DNA of 64,000 nucleotides from Marinilactibacillus sp. Marseille-P9653 (GCF_916618885.1 NZ_CAKAKH010000002.1:186001-250000); one strand, 5' to 3'; counted from the first letter of the stretch, positions 34,800 to 44,420 are shown. The notes: generated by a model from the sequence alone, not told the origin. Numbers and translations are program-made.

Positions 34800-35642
34800 A
34801 TGTCTGAATCTATCTTAGCCATTACAGGTCCAACTTCAGGTATTGGTCGAGGCACGGTCAAAGTTCTCGCATCAAAATTTGATCGCATACTTCTGCTTTG
34901 TCGGAATCTGGAAAAAGGAGAACGTTTGAAAAAAGAACTAAATGAGGTCAATGCCTCGGTATATGTAGAACTCATTGAATGTGACCTGAGCGACTTAGCT
35001 TCTGTCAAAGGGGCTGCGGCAACGATTCGTGATCGTTATACTTATATTGACTGTCTCATCAATAATGCTGGTATGGTTTCTACAAGTAGAAAGAAAAGTG
35101 TAGATGGCTACGAATTGATGATGGCCACAAATTATTTAGGTCCTTTCCTACTAACACACGAACTATTACCCTTAGTAGAGAATAGTCTACGAAAACAGAT
35201 TGTGATTGTCTCATCCGGAGCCTATAAATTTGTTCCAATGAAAGAACCTTTCTTTAATCCTAAACACTTTGATCCGATTACCGGTTATGGTCGCTCTAAA
35301 CTGGGCACCCTTTATCTGGCACAAGAATTGCACGAAATGTACGCCAAGAAAGGTCTTAAAGTGACTGCGGTTCACCCGGGGATGGTCTCAACAAATATCG
35401 GGAAAAACAACGTAGGCCAAAGAGTTGGGGATTTAGTTTTTGGCCTGTTAGCACCTTTTTTCGTAACGATCGAACAAGGCAGCCAATCAGTGATCTCAGC
35501 TGTTGAACATCCTGAAATTTATGCCGGTGTCTATTCAGATGAAGGAACGGTCACAGCTGTCAAAAAACACGGAAGCGACTTCTTGATGCGTCGGAAATTC
35601 ATTGACGCTACACTAAAAGAACTGAGTTTAACAGCTTTATAA
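34800..35642 (+). CDS. SDR family NAD(P)-dependent oxidoreductase
   Basis: This 280-residue SDR has the cofactor motif TGPTSGIGRG (about 9-18), NNAGM (about 90), catalytic Ser in IVSSGAYKF and a Y-x-x-x-K in GYGRSKLG. The length and the C-terminal VHPGMVSTNIGKN fit the retinol-dehydrogenase/WW-domain-oxidoreductase-like group. It follows the Crp/Fnr gene and is probably co-transcribed. It overlaps the convergent uracil-DNA glycosylase gene by 6 bp. Substrate unknown. Confidence 0.87.
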   Translation: MSESILAITGPTSGIGRGTVKVLASKFDRILLLCRNLEKGERLKKELNEVNASVYVELIECDLSDLASVKGAAATIRDRYTYIDCLINNAGMVSTSRKKSVDGYELMMATNYLGPFLLTHELLPLVENSLRKQIVIVSSGAYKFVPMKEPFFNPKHFDPITGYGRSKLGTLYLAQELHEMYAKKGLKVTAVHPGMVSTNIGKNNVGQRVGDLVFGLLAPFFVTIEQGSQSVISAVEHPEIYAGVYSDEGTVTAVKKHGSDFLMRRKFIDATLKELSLTAL

Positions 35643-36215
35643 TTCAATAGCTACGAGCTTTCTGAGCTCTGGTACGACTTCTTCCACAAACCACGGGTTC
35701 CTTTTTAGCCATCCATGATTCAGTGGGGAAGGATGAACTAGTGGTAAGTATTCAGGTAAATAGTGTTCAAAGTTTCTGACCGTTTCTGTCAGTGTTTTTT
35801 CACGTCGTTTTCCTAAATAATATTTCTGGGCATACGTTCCAATTAGAATAATCGTCTCCAGCTGTGGCATCTCTTCTAATAGACGGGGATGCCATTTTTC
35901 AGCAAATCCTTTGCGCGGCGGCACATCTCCTGACTTTGCCTTGCCTGGATAATAAAAGTCCATTGGTAGATGCGCAATTTTGTCTGTTGTATAAAATTGT
36001 TCTCTCGTTATCCCCATCCACTCACGCAGACGGTCTCCACTAGGATCATTCCAGAACAATTGTGTTTCTTCAGCTTTTCGGCCCGGAGCTTGACCCACGA
36101 TTGCGATTATTGCCTCGGTAGAAGCTTTAAATAAAGGTGGAACCCCTCTATCCGTGAATGCTCTATTCAATGGATCTTCCATAATTTCTTGTTTGATTTC
36201 ATCAAATATGGTCAT
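35637..36215 (-). CDS. Uracil-DNA glycosylase family protein
   Basis: The 192-residue protein has the UDG-superfamily motifs: GQAPGRKAEE (about 41-50, water-activating region), a central TDKIAHLPMDFYYPG, and HPSPLNHGW (about 165-173, DNA-minor-groove loop). It belongs to the small UDG-like family common in Firmicutes rather than to classic family 1. Its likely role is excision of uracil or damaged bases, though members have not all been tested. Monocistronic. Confidence 0.85.
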   Translation of the reverse strand: MTIFDEIKQEIMEDPLNRAFTDRGVPPLFKASTEAIIAIVGQAPGRKAEETQLFWNDPSGDRLREWMGITREQFYTTDKIAHLPMDFYYPGKAKSGDVPPRKGFAEKWHPRLLEEMPQLETIILIGTYAQKYYLGKRREKTLTETVRNFEHYLPEYLPLVHPSPLNHGWLKRNPWFVEEVVPELRKLVAIEL

Positions 36216-36314
36216 TTAACTAGATAGTCTCCTCTCATTTTCTATAGCATAACATAGCTTGATTCCAGAATATAATATCACGTTTAGACTGTTTTTACCT
36301 ATTTATCCAAAAAG

Positions 36315-36380
36315 AAAAAAGCCATTCCAATCTCATTCCTGATTCGATTGAATCAAGAGCAGATAAAAATGGCTTTTTTT
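36315..36380 (-). terminator. Rho-independent terminator
   Basis: AAAAAAGCCATT and AATGGCTTTTTT close a 41-nt loop that contains a second hairpin (GATTC/GAATC). It lies downstream of the first Gfo/Idh/MocA gene. Confidence 0.75.
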
Positions 36381-36394
36381 ATGCTGATCTGGGT

Positions 36395-37372
36395 TTAACC
36401 TAGTGAAATACCCGCATGTTGTAGTGCTTTTTCAACGATACTCATCACCGTTTTACTATGGTTCAGTTGTTTTTTTGCAAACTCAGTGTCTCGGTTTTTT
36501 ATCACTTCGTCAAACACTTTAAATTCTTCATACATTCTATGTGGATGGCTATTGTGGTTAACGAGTTCTGTTTCTTTTTTATTCAGGATTTTCTTGTAAG
36601 CATCCACAACATTTGTCGCGCCTTTAACGATAATCGATCCGTCTGTTCCTTGAATCGTAGACTGGATCTCGGATGTAGAATCTTTCGCTCCAATACAAAC
36701 GACTTTAGTATCTGGATATTCGAGTATGAGTGTGCCCGATGTGTCAATATCTCGTTCAACATTTGCAAAATAATGAACAGCTTCTGGCTCCCCAAATAGT
36801 CCAACAACAAAATGGATGTTATAGATATTGATATCCATTAAGGCGCCTCCACCCATTTTAGGATTGAATGCTGGAAGAATGGTTCCTTCTTTGAATGCAT
36901 CATATCTTGAAGAATACTGAGAATAATTGCACTCTACCAGTTTGATTTTGCCGAGTGTTTTCAATTCTTCTTTAATTTTTTTGTAATTTGTTAAATATTG
37001 ATTCGTGATGGCTTCTATTAGGACCAGATTTTTACTTGAGGCAAGCATTTCTAGTTCAACCAACTGGTCATAGCTTAATGTAAAAGGTTTTTCACAGATC
37101 ACGTGTTTGTTTGCTTCTAACGCTTTTTTTGTAAATGAATAATGCAAATGGTTGGGCAGAGCAACATAAATAGTATCAATCGCATCGTTTGATAAACAAT
37201 TATCGATATCTGTATATACTTGCTCAATTTTATACGTTTCTTTTAACTCTTCCATAACCTTTAAGCTTCTTTCCGTGCCAAAGATTCCTTTGAGCTCAAT
37301 TTGTGGTAAATCTACGACCATACTCAAAAAGTCTTTCACAATCATCCCTGAACCTAATATCCCTAATTTCAT
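36395..37372 (-). CDS. Gfo/Idh/MocA family oxidoreductase
   Basis: This 325-residue dehydrogenase has an N-terminal Rossmann fold (LGILGSGMIVKDF), the family's catalytic EKP (HVICEKPFTLSYDQL, about residues 91-105) and a C-terminal substrate domain with GGGALMDINIYNIHF, which contains the usual D-x-x-x-H pair. Such enzymes oxidise sugars, inositol or related polyols with NAD(P). It sits 42 bp after a second, different member of the family, and both face an RpiR regulator, suggesting a small sugar-acid or polyol pathway. Confidence 0.87.
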   Translation of the reverse strand: MKLGILGSGMIVKDFLSMVVDLPQIELKGIFGTERSLKVMEELKETYKIEQVYTDIDNCLSNDAIDTIYVALPNHLHYSFTKKALEANKHVICEKPFTLSYDQLVELEMLASSKNLVLIEAITNQYLTNYKKIKEELKTLGKIKLVECNYSQYSSRYDAFKEGTILPAFNPKMGGGALMDINIYNIHFVVGLFGEPEAVHYFANVERDIDTSGTLILEYPDTKVVCIGAKDSTSEIQSTIQGTDGSIIVKGATNVVDAYKKILNKKETELVNHNSHPHRMYEEFKVFDEVIKNRDTEFAKKQLNHSKTVMSIVEKALQHAGISLG

Positions 37373-37414
37373 ACTGAGCCTCCCACTTTTCTTCTGATCT
37401 ATTGCTATGATGGA

Positions 37415-38428
37415 CTACTTTAACTGCTCTATACCATCCTCTAGCATTTCCATCTGTAGAATCGTCTCTCTGTCTTTGATGACTTTTTCTTTCCCATTTA
37501 CAATCGTTTCATAAAGATCTGCGTAAACTTGGCTGTAATCGCCAATTTCTGAAATCACTTTTTCTTCGTGGTAGTGTCCTTGATCATCCATATACGTCAA
37601 TACACCATAATGTTCGGGCAAGTCTATTCCAAAGTCTGCATGATCTGGCATGTAAAAGACCTTTAGGTGCTCTTCTTGTCTATCTTTTGTCTGTTTAACG
37701 AACACACCTTTTTTCCCGTAGACCACAAAGCTTGGTCGTTCTTTTAAACGGAAGTAACTAGATTTTACAGATACTTTCAGCTTGTCATAATAAAGATCCA
37801 AATCAAAGTAATCGTTCATTCTGCCTTCGCCTAAAAGTTGACGAACGTCATAGTGGACGTTTTCTGGCTCACCAAAGTAGGATAAAACTTGGTCCAACGT
37901 GTGGCATGCATGCCCGTAAAGGTAGCTTTCTTCTTTAGAAAAAGTCGTACGCTCAGGCACTTCTGGTCTGTAGTAGTCATAATGCATCTCCACTTCCAGT
38001 ATGTCTCCGAGTACGCCACTTTCAATTACTTTTTGAGTTGTCAAAAAGTCGGAATCGTACCGTCTGTTCTGATAGCACTGAATCACTAGTCCTTTTTCTT
38101 TTGCCAGTGCAAACAACGTACGAGCTTCCTCAGCCGTTTCAGTGAATGGCTTTTCAACGAGTACATGCTTTCCATTTTCTAAAGCTTCGGTAGCTAATTT
38201 GAAATGCGTCGTCACTGGAGTAGAAAGGACCACTAATTGAATCTCAGGATCATCGTAAATATCTTTGATATCGGTTGTATAATGAACGCCTTCAAGTGGT
38301 GTCCATTCTTTTTTACCAGAAGGGGAATAGATCGTTTTGATATGAATTCTATCTTTTAATTTTGTAGAAAAAGGTAAATGATATCGGTTCGTACTTTTAC
38401 CGTTTCCTATATATGCAATCGTTAGCAT
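37415..38428 (-). CDS. Gfo/Idh/MocA family oxidoreductase (second)
   Basis: The 337-residue protein begins LTIAYIGNGKSTNRYHLPF, the start typical of the YdgJ/YhhX-like branch. It carries VEKPFTETAEEAR (about 93-105) with catalytic Lys, and GHACHTLDQVLSYFGEP in the C-terminal domain. It is the first gene of a two-gene operon. The branch differs from the downstream enzyme, so the two probably act on different intermediates. Confidence 0.87.
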   Translation of the reverse strand: MLTIAYIGNGKSTNRYHLPFSTKLKDRIHIKTIYSPSGKKEWTPLEGVHYTTDIKDIYDDPEIQLVVLSTPVTTHFKLATEALENGKHVLVEKPFTETAEEARTLFALAKEKGLVIQCYQNRRYDSDFLTTQKVIESGVLGDILEVEMHYDYYRPEVPERTTFSKEESYLYGHACHTLDQVLSYFGEPENVHYDVRQLLGEGRMNDYFDLDLYYDKLKVSVKSSYFRLKERPSFVVYGKKGVFVKQTKDRQEEHLKVFYMPDHADFGIDLPEHYGVLTYMDDQGHYHEEKVISEIGDYSQVYADLYETIVNGKEKVIKDRETILQMEMLEDGIEQLK

Positions 38429-38637
38429 GTTTTGCCTCCTCTATAATCGTTATCTTCATTATAAAGGATTCAAACTAGATTCGTATGATTCTTTTCTATT
38501 CTGGTTTTTTTTGCCATTAAAGCGGCTATTTTCAAAAAAGCGTTGAACATTTTGTTTAGAACTTCTTTGTATGCGGCGCAAGTTTCTTATATAGTATACT
38601 TAAGGTAGCCAAATCATTCTGATAAAAAGGTGAACGT

Positions 38638-39519
38638 ATGTTATTAATCGATAAATTGAAACGCCAAGAAGGCTTAACGCCTACTGATAAACAAATTGCA
38701 AATTATATTTTAGAACATATCACTTCAATTCCATCTACTGGAATCGAGGTACTCGCTAAACAGACCTATTCCTCTCACTCAGCCATTGTTCGACTGTCCA
38801 AAAAGTTAGGTTTTGACGGGTACAAACAATTTCGGCTAGCACTCTCTGAAACAGTCTACAAAGACTTACATCAACTGGGAAAAGTCGATGCAAATTTCCC
38901 TTTTGACTCAACGGATACAACAAGTCAAATTTCTCAGAAAATGGCGGACCTTTCGATAGAAGCCATTCGAAGAGCTTCTGAGCAACTAACGCCCAGCAAA
39001 TTGGATACTGCTGCAGAAATACTGATGAAAGCCGATCGGATTTTTCTGTTTGCACAAGGCGATTCTCAAATCAGAGCCCGTAGCTTTCAAAATAAAATGG
39101 TCAAGCTCAACCGTTTTTTAGTGATTGCAGAAGACTATGCCGATCAGGCTTGGAATGCCGCAAATCTTTCCAAGAATGATTGTGCTGTTTTTATTACCTA
39201 TAGTGCAAAAATTCCTCAGTACGATCAATATATTAAGTACTTTGCAAAAGAAGGTGTTCCAACCATTCTTTTGACAGGCAATCCAACTTCTTCTTTACAT
39301 AAAATAGTTGATTTATCGATTGTTGCTACTCAAGATGAATATGATTTTCTGAAAGTTGGTACCTTTTCTTCTCAAGTCGCTTTTGAATACATTTTAGATA
39401 CTGTGTTTTCCGTTCTTTATGCTAAAGACTATCAGAAGAATCTTATGAACTTAAAACAAAAGCAGCGTATTATTGAAAAAGGCGAACTAGCTGATCTTCT
39501 GCATCCAGATGTTGAATGA
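38638..39519 (+). CDS. MurR/RpiR-family transcriptional regulator (second)
   Basis: This 293-residue regulator has an N-terminal HTH (LAKQTYSSHSAIVRLSKKLGF, about 38-60) and a SIS domain (about 120-260; IFLFAQGDSQIRARSFQNKM, CAVFITYSAKIPQYDQ). It is divergent from the two Gfo/Idh/MocA genes across a 209-bp gap and probably controls them in response to a phosphorylated sugar. Start ATG after AAAAGGTG. A strong bidirectional terminator follows. Confidence 0.9.
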   Translation: MLLIDKLKRQEGLTPTDKQIANYILEHITSIPSTGIEVLAKQTYSSHSAIVRLSKKLGFDGYKQFRLALSETVYKDLHQLGKVDANFPFDSTDTTSQISQKMADLSIEAIRRASEQLTPSKLDTAAEILMKADRIFLFAQGDSQIRARSFQNKMVKLNRFLVIAEDYADQAWNAANLSKNDCAVFITYSAKIPQYDQYIKYFAKEGVPTILLTGNPTSSLHKIVDLSIVATQDEYDFLKVGTFSSQVAFEYILDTVFSVLYAKDYQKNLMNLKQKQRIIEKGELADLLHPDVE

Positions 39520-39529
39520 TGAAAAGCAA

Positions 39530-39574
39530 AAAAATAGACTTCGCCAGTTCATCATTAAGGCGAAGTCTATTTTT
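39530..39574. terminator. Bidirectional Rho-independent terminator
   Basis: A 16-bp perfect stem (AAAAATAGACTTCGCC with GGCGAAGTCTATTTTT) lies between the convergent RpiR and dus genes and touches the dus stop codon. Confidence 0.9.
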
Positions 39575-40580
39575 ATTGTTCTACAGTAACACTATTTGTT
39601 TCATCTTCTAATACGTCTTGATGGGCTTCTTCATAGGCATCCAGTAGTGCACGTACTTGATCAGTCGTTGTCGTTTCCATCAACTGAACTCTCAAGTCAC
39701 TGGCACCTTTCATTCCACGAACATAAATCTTAAAGAAACGACGAAGCGGTTTGAATGATCGACCGTCTCCAACTGAATATTGATCGAACAGATCCAAGTG
39801 CATTCTTAAAAGTCCCAGTAGTTCAGCACCGCTATGCTCTCTTGGTTCTTTTTCAAAAGCATAAGGATTTGTGAATACACCACGCCCAATCATAACACCG
39901 TCGACCCCGTATTTTTCTACAAGCTCTAAGCCAGTTTTACGGTCAGGAATATCTCCATTGATCGTCAGCAATGTATTGGGTGCGATCTCATCACGCAATT
40001 CCTTGATTCCCGCAATCATATCCCAGTGTGCATCGTATTTACTCATTTCATTTCTAGTACGTAAGTGAATAGACAAATTAGCGATATCCTGCTTCAATAA
40101 ATGTGTTAGCCAGTCGCGCCATTCATCCAGTTTTGCGTAACCTAGTCTTGTCTTCACGCTGACCGGTAGCCCACCGGCTTTAGCTGCTTCAATCAATTCA
40201 GCCGCAACTTCTGGGCGAAGGATCAACCCGCTTCCTTTCCCTTTTTTAGCTACATTGGGTACAGGGCAACCCATATTGATATCAATGCCTTTGAAACCTT
40301 CTTTAGCCATATCAATACTCATCTCGCGGAAATGTTCAGGTTGATCTCCCCAAATATGTGCCACGATCGGCTGCTCATCTTCAGTGAAGGTCAAACGTCC
40401 GCGTACGCTATTACGTCCTTCTGGGTGACAATAACTAACTGTATTCGTAAACTCTGTGAAGAAAACATCGGGTCTACCTGCTTCGCTGATAACGTGTCTG
40501 AATACAACGTCTGTTACATCTTCCATAGGTGCCAAAACAAAAAATGGTTTCGGCAATTCATTCCAAAAGTTATTTTCCAT
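39573..40580 (-). CDS. tRNA-dihydrouridine synthase family protein
   Basis: The 335-residue TIM-barrel flavoenzyme starts [16 protein letters not shown]. Its core has [18 protein letters not shown] (catalytic Cys about 104), VSVKTRLG (about 143), SIHLRTR and NGDIPD, with FMN-phosphate loop VDGVMIGRG. These identify a Dus enzyme, which reduces uridines in tRNA D-loops. It differs from the standard Lactobacillales dus placed next to lysS and is probably an extra paralogue. Its target positions are unknown. Confidence 0.88.
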   Translation of the reverse strand: MENNFWNELPKPFFVLAPMEDVTDVVFRHVISEAGRPDVFFTEFTNTVSYCHPEGRNSVRGRLTFTEDEQPIVAHIWGDQPEHFREMSIDMAKEGFKGIDINMGCPVPNVAKKGKGSGLILRPEVAAELIEAAKAGGLPVSVKTRLGYAKLDEWRDWLTHLLKQDIANLSIHLRTRNEMSKYDAHWDMIAGIKELRDEIAPNTLLTINGDIPDRKTGLELVEKYGVDGVMIGRGVFTNPYAFEKEPREHSGAELLGLLRMHLDLFDQYSVGDGRSFKPLRRFFKIYVRGMKGASDLRVQLMETTTTDQVRALLDAYEEAHQDVLEDETNSVTVEQ

Positions 40581-40988
40581 ATTGAATCTTTAATTCCTTC
40601 CTTGATCAGGTCCTCGATCCAGTTCCTATGCATCAAATGAGTTATTGGAAACTCATTTAAACTAACTTTATCTATTTTATCTTTTACAGAGATTTTGTCA
40701 AATACTCTTTATGTATTTCTTGAAAATAAACATCATAAATTGCTTACTCGATGCTCTCTTTAGAACAAGTGGCCTTGATGGAATCAATTTGTTTTACAAA
40801 TAAATAGAGCCAAAGACGTTTCCAGTAAATCCTCCGGCTACTTCCGTTGCCAGCAGAGCAGTCACACTCTCCTCTACTTAACTCTGTCACTTATTAAGGA
40901 AATGGAGTTCCTTAAAGTGGCAAAAGGGAGTATGATTAAGGTAGAATAACTACTTACACTTTTTGAATAGAAGAAATGAGGCTATAAA
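40581..40988. other. Intergenic region with a possible gene relic
   Basis: This 408-bp gap between the divergent dus and map genes has no intact gene. A small hairpin AAATGAGT/ACTCATTT (40635-40658) lies in the dus leader. On the minus strand 40794-40877 read VEESVTALLATEVAGGFTG, then NVFGSIYL and a stop. That resembles the ...STEVAGGFTG... end of family 43 glycosidases and may be a relic. The last 60 bp should hold the map promoter. The relic call is weak. Confidence 0.3.
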
Positions 40989-41729
40989 ATGATTGCAAAA
41001 ACAGAAGAAGATTATAATGGATTAAAAGAGATTGGAAAAATTTGCGGAGCGATTCGAGATGAACTGATCGAACAAACAAAAGCAGGCATCACAACAAAAG
41101 AACTGGACGAAATAGCAGGTAAGCGATTTGAAGAAGCGGGCGCTGTGTCTGCACCAAAAGGCGTCTATGATTTTCCAGGCTTTTCTTGTATCAGTGTTAA
41201 TGAAGAAGTGGCTCACGGCATTCCTGGAGACCGCGTGATACAAGAAGGCGATTTAGTAAATATTGATGTTTCCGGATCGAAAAACGGCTATTTTGCGGAT
41301 ACTGGTTTATCTTTCGTAGTCGGAAAGGGCTCTGAATTATCCACTAAAGTCTGTGAAGTGGCAAAAGCTGCTTTTGAAGCTGGTCTTAAAAAAGCGATGC
41401 CTGGATCTACGACAAGTGATCTTGGAGAAGCCGTATATAAAACCGCTAAGCAAAACGATTTGACGGTTATTATGAATCTAACTGGTCATGGAGTGGGACG
41501 TTCCATCCATGAATCACCAAAACATATCTTCAACTATAAAAACAAATGGGATAATGTAAAGTTAAAAGAAGGCATGGTTATTGCTTTTGAACCCTTTATC
41601 TCCTCTTTTGAAGAAGAAATTTATCAAAAAGATGATGACTGGACTTTGGCCGTTGAACAAAGTAAAGTTGCTCAAATTGAGCATACCATCATCGTGTCTA
41701 AAGACGGTCCTGTCATTGTAACCTTGTAA
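40989..41729 (+). CDS. map: Type I methionyl aminopeptidase
   Basis: This 246-residue metallopeptidase removes the initiator Met from new proteins. All five metal ligands are visible: Asp in NIDVSG (about 93), Asp in YFADTG (about 104), His in GHGVGRSIHE (about 167), Glu in AFEPF (about 200) and Glu in QIEHT (about 231). Substrate-side His is in EVAHGIPG. The sequence is closer to the shorter YflG-type second MetAP of Firmicutes than to the copy in the ribosomal spc operon, so a paralogue may exist elsewhere. Confidence 0.9.
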   Translation: MIAKTEEDYNGLKEIGKICGAIRDELIEQTKAGITTKELDEIAGKRFEEAGAVSAPKGVYDFPGFSCISVNEEVAHGIPGDRVIQEGDLVNIDVSGSKNGYFADTGLSFVVGKGSELSTKVCEVAKAAFEAGLKKAMPGSTTSDLGEAVYKTAKQNDLTVIMNLTGHGVGRSIHESPKHIFNYKNKWDNVKLKEGMVIAFEPFISSFEEEIYQKDDDWTLAVEQSKVAQIEHTIIVSKDGPVIVTL

Positions 41730-41741
41730 TAAAAAGTGGTC

Positions 41742-41776
41742 AAAAAGCATCCGATTCTAGAATCGGATGCTTTTTT
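41742..41776. terminator. Bidirectional Rho-independent terminator
   Basis: This near-perfect 35-bp palindrome (AAAAAGCATCCGATTC ... GAATCGGATGCTTTTTT) separates convergent map and adenosine deaminase genes. Confidence 0.92.
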
Positions 41777-42770
41777 AATTGTATTGACTTTCTACCTGCT
41801 CGATTAATTTTTTCTTCAAATCAAGACTCGCGAATGAATGCTCAACACTGTTTAAGGTAATTTTTTTCATTTCCTGATGGGTCAGTTGACAATGTTTTAC
41901 ACATAGCATAAATTCGTCCGTCAAGGTTGTATTAGATACGGTTCGGTTATCCGTATTGATACTAACGGGGATACCTTGGTCAAGAAAGAACCTGAGCGGA
42001 TAGTCAGCCCAGCTTTTTACGGCTCGTGTTTGAACATTACTCGTAGGACACATTTCGAGTAAGACATTTCTGTCTCTAACTTCTTTTAACACTTCGAGAT
42101 CGTTTTGGATAGCTACACCATGGCCGATTCTGGTCGCTCCTAAGTGCATGGCTGTTAATACATTTCGGGCACATCCACATTCTCCAGAATGCATGGTGAT
42201 CTGAAAGTGGTTTTCGCCTGCATATCCGATTGATTTCTCAACATACTCATTTGGATACTGTGCTTCATCTCCTGCGATATCCACCCCTACAACGTGCGCA
42301 GCTTTCAGTTCATATACGGCTTCAAAGAGCTGCGTGTTCTCTTCTTCTGAATCTTTTCGGAGTCCGCATATAAGAATATTGACATGAATCGGAAAGTCTT
42401 CTTGTGCTTTGGCTACACCTTCACTGACTGCTGTGATGGCTTGTTTTGGTGTCATTTTTTTTGCTAGATGAAGTAGTGGCGCAAAACGGATTTCCAAGTA
42501 TCGTACATTTTCTTTATGGGCTTCTTCGATGACCGCATAAACGGCTCTCTTCAAGTTTTCTTCAGTCTGTAAGACGGATAAAATCACATCAAAGCAAGAA
42601 AGATAGTCTTTTAAATCTTCGCAATCTTCTGGCGCCCTAACATTGTCCATGATTTTTTCGTCCATCCCTTGTTCAAGAGCCATTTCTTTTAACAGATTGA
42701 TTGGAACAGATCCATCTAAATGGCAATGCAGTTCGACTTTAGGAAGTTTATGTATCAGCGTTCTATTCAT
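41775..42770 (-). CDS. add: Adenosine deaminase
   Basis: This 331-residue enzyme deaminates adenosine and deoxyadenosine to inosine forms in purine salvage. Zinc ligands and catalytic residues are present: HCHLDGS (15-21), MHSGECG (about 193-199, catalytic Glu), GHGVAI (about 212), CPTSNV (about 236) and SINTDNR (about 269, Asp ligand). The length fits the family. Monocistronic, sharing a terminator with map. Confidence 0.93.
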   Translation of the reverse strand: MNRTLIHKLPKVELHCHLDGSVPINLLKEMALEQGMDEKIMDNVRAPEDCEDLKDYLSCFDVILSVLQTEENLKRAVYAVIEEAHKENVRYLEIRFAPLLHLAKKMTPKQAITAVSEGVAKAQEDFPIHVNILICGLRKDSEEENTQLFEAVYELKAAHVVGVDIAGDEAQYPNEYVEKSIGYAGENHFQITMHSGECGCARNVLTAMHLGATRIGHGVAIQNDLEVLKEVRDRNVLLEMCPTSNVQTRAVKSWADYPLRFFLDQGIPVSINTDNRTVSNTTLTDEFMLCVKHCQLTHQEMKKITLNSVEHSFASLDLKKKLIEQVESQYN

Positions 42771-42963
42771 CTTTTTCCTCCTAGTAATCTAGCCAGCGAG
42801 TTCGCTGTCCTCATGATATTTTTAAAGATTATCATAACAGATTCATGGGCCGATTAACAGATGTTTTTAGTATAATCTACTTTTAGAGTTCGTTTCTTCT
42901 AACTTATTCTCAAAATTCATCCTTTTTAAAATGATATTTCACTAAAAAAACGAATAAACAAAG

Positions 42964-42990
42964 AGACTACTTCTAAAATCGAAGTAGTCT
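42964..42990 (-). terminator. Rho-independent terminator
   Basis: AGACTACTTC/GAAGTAGTCT with a 7-nt loop and a T-rich minus-strand tail lies 17 bp after the monooxygenase gene. Confidence 0.85.
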
Positions 42991-43006
42991 ACTGAAGATC
43001 AATCGT

Positions 43007-43300
43007 TTAGGCGTTCTCAATCAAGTCTGAAACTCTTAATACAGGGGCTTTTGCACTGAAATCTGCTACATTGCCAAATAATTTCTGTAGTAGAGGGCTT
43101 TGGTTGTGGATTTCGATTGCTGCATCATCTGCCCAAACTTCTACCATGATGAATAGATTTCTTTCTTCTAGTGATTCATAAAGGTGGTATTCTAAACACC
43201 CTTCTTCTTTTCTAGTTTCTGCAATTAACGCTTTTGTATCTTCTATAAATACTTCGCGCTTATCTTCTTTAATAAAAAATTGCGCATTAATGACTTTCAT
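43007..43300 (-). CDS. Antibiotic biosynthesis monooxygenase (ABM) family protein
   Basis: This 97-residue protein has the dimeric alpha-beta ABM fold. It shows the strand INAQFFIKEDKREVFIED, CLEYHLYESLEERNLFIMVEVW and a helix AAIEIHNQSPLLQKL with the usual His. Such proteins include quinol monooxygenases (YgiN-like). It is the last gene of a MarR-nitroreductase operon, so it probably acts on quinones or xenobiotics with the nitroreductase. Confidence 0.85.
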   Translation of the reverse strand: MKVINAQFFIKEDKREVFIEDTKALIAETRKEEGCLEYHLYESLEERNLFIMVEVWADDAAIEIHNQSPLLQKLFGNVADFSAKAPVLRVSDLIENA

Positions 43301-43317
43301 CTGATGATCTTCCTCTC

Positions 43318-43947
43318 TTATTTAAAAGTAGTAAATTCTTTTACATTTAATCGGATAGAATTATAACCAGTTTCTACTGCTTTTCCAACAGATAAGATCA
43401 TAACAGGTACATAACGGTCTTTGCTTAAGACAAATGCTTCTGCTAACTGATCGGCTTCAAATCCACCAATTGGGTTTGTATCGTACCCATAAGAACGTGC
43501 AACCAGCATAAATTGCATAGCAGCTAGACTTGAATCGATTTTTACAACATCGTTCATTTCTGCTTTAGTCAAATTTTTGTAATAAGGGATGATGGCAGAA
43601 ATTTGCTCATCTCTGACTTCTTGAGACATTTTGCCTTCGGCTACTGCTTGATCGTAAATTTCTTCTCCGTACTCATAACATTCCATATCACCAAAGATAA
43701 GCACCATTGCTGAAGATGTATCATTTTGTCTAGTATTAAAACGGATTAATGGTTTTAATTTCGCTTTTTCTTCATCGCTCTCAACCACTACAAAACGCCA
43801 AGGCTGCATATTAACAGATGAGGGAGCAATCGTTGCTTTCTGAAGCATTTCAAGCATTTCTTCGTGAGGAATCTTCACATTCTCATCGTAAACTCGGATG
43901 GATTTTCTGTTATAAGTGATATCTGAAAAATCATTATTCTTTGTCAT
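43318..43947 (-). CDS. Nitroreductase family protein
   Basis: This 209-residue flavoprotein starts FSDITYNRKSIRVYDENVKI and has SSVNMQPWRFVVV (FMN-binding, about 38-50), SLAAMQFMLVARSYGYDTNPIGG and VPVMILSVGKA. These identify the FMN-dependent nitroreductase family, which reduces nitroaromatics and quinones with NAD(P)H. It follows the MarR gene by 2 bp and precedes the ABM gene by 17 bp. Derepression by MarR is likely its control. Confidence 0.9.
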   Translation of the reverse strand: MTKNNDFSDITYNRKSIRVYDENVKIPHEEMLEMLQKATIAPSSVNMQPWRFVVVESDEEKAKLKPLIRFNTRQNDTSSAMVLIFGDMECYEYGEEIYDQAVAEGKMSQEVRDEQISAIIPYYKNLTKAEMNDVVKIDSSLAAMQFMLVARSYGYDTNPIGGFEADQLAEAFVLSKDRYVPVMILSVGKAVETGYNSIRLNVKEFTTFK

Positions 43948-43949
43948 TC

Positions 43950-44369
43950 TTAATCCTCTTCTTGTTTAATTATTTTTTGAAGCAACGTTGCTAACTGTTC
44001 TTCTTCTTCCGGAGTCAGTGAATGGCATGAAGCATTTTGCGAAGCATCAAATTGTTTTTCGCAATTCATCAGTTCCTTTTTCGCCTTTTCAGTGATCTCT
44101 ACGAAGACTTCGCGGTTATTGTCTTTGTTTCTTTCACGAATCACGTATCCTTTTTCTTCTAGAATCTTTAAATGTCTCGTAACAGCGGCACTGTCTATAC
44201 ACAGTTCAGACTGTATTTTTTTCTGCGAGCATTTTCCAGTTTCTTTAAGAAACGCCATTAATTCGTACCTAGTCAGACTAAATCCAACTTTTTTCTCAAA
44301 TCTGGACACCATCACCTGATTTGCGATTTTGATCTGATAATAGAGCTTGCTACATCCTTTAAGATCCAT
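43950..44369 (-). CDS. MarR-family transcriptional repressor
   Basis: This 139-residue winged-helix protein has KCSQKKIQSELCIDSAAVTRHLKILEEKGYV as its DNA-binding core (about 40-70) and the beta-wing RERNKDNNREVFVEIT. Two Cys residues (about 41 and 51) could act as redox switches, which is known for some MarR sensors of quinones. I chose ATG 44369, 6 bases after AAGGAGG. It lies downstream of a 33-bp palindrome that overlaps its own promoter, the usual autorepression arrangement. Confidence 0.9.
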   Translation of the reverse strand: MDLKGCSKLYYQIKIANQVMVSRFEKKVGFSLTRYELMAFLKETGKCSQKKIQSELCIDSAAVTRHLKILEEKGYVIRERNKDNNREVFVEITEKAKKELMNCEKQFDASQNASCHSLTPEEEEQLATLLQKIIKQEED

Positions 44370-44387
44370 TTCCATCCTCCTTCTGAA

Positions 44388-44420
44388 TAGTTGACTCATC
44401 AATCATTGATTAGTCAACTA
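44388..44420. promoter_or_regulatory. MarR operator palindrome
   Basis: TAGTTGACTCATCAA, 3 bases, TTGATTAGTCAACTA form 15-bp arms with one mismatch. The site overlaps the -10 box and start point of the MarR operon promoter. Confidence 0.8.
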
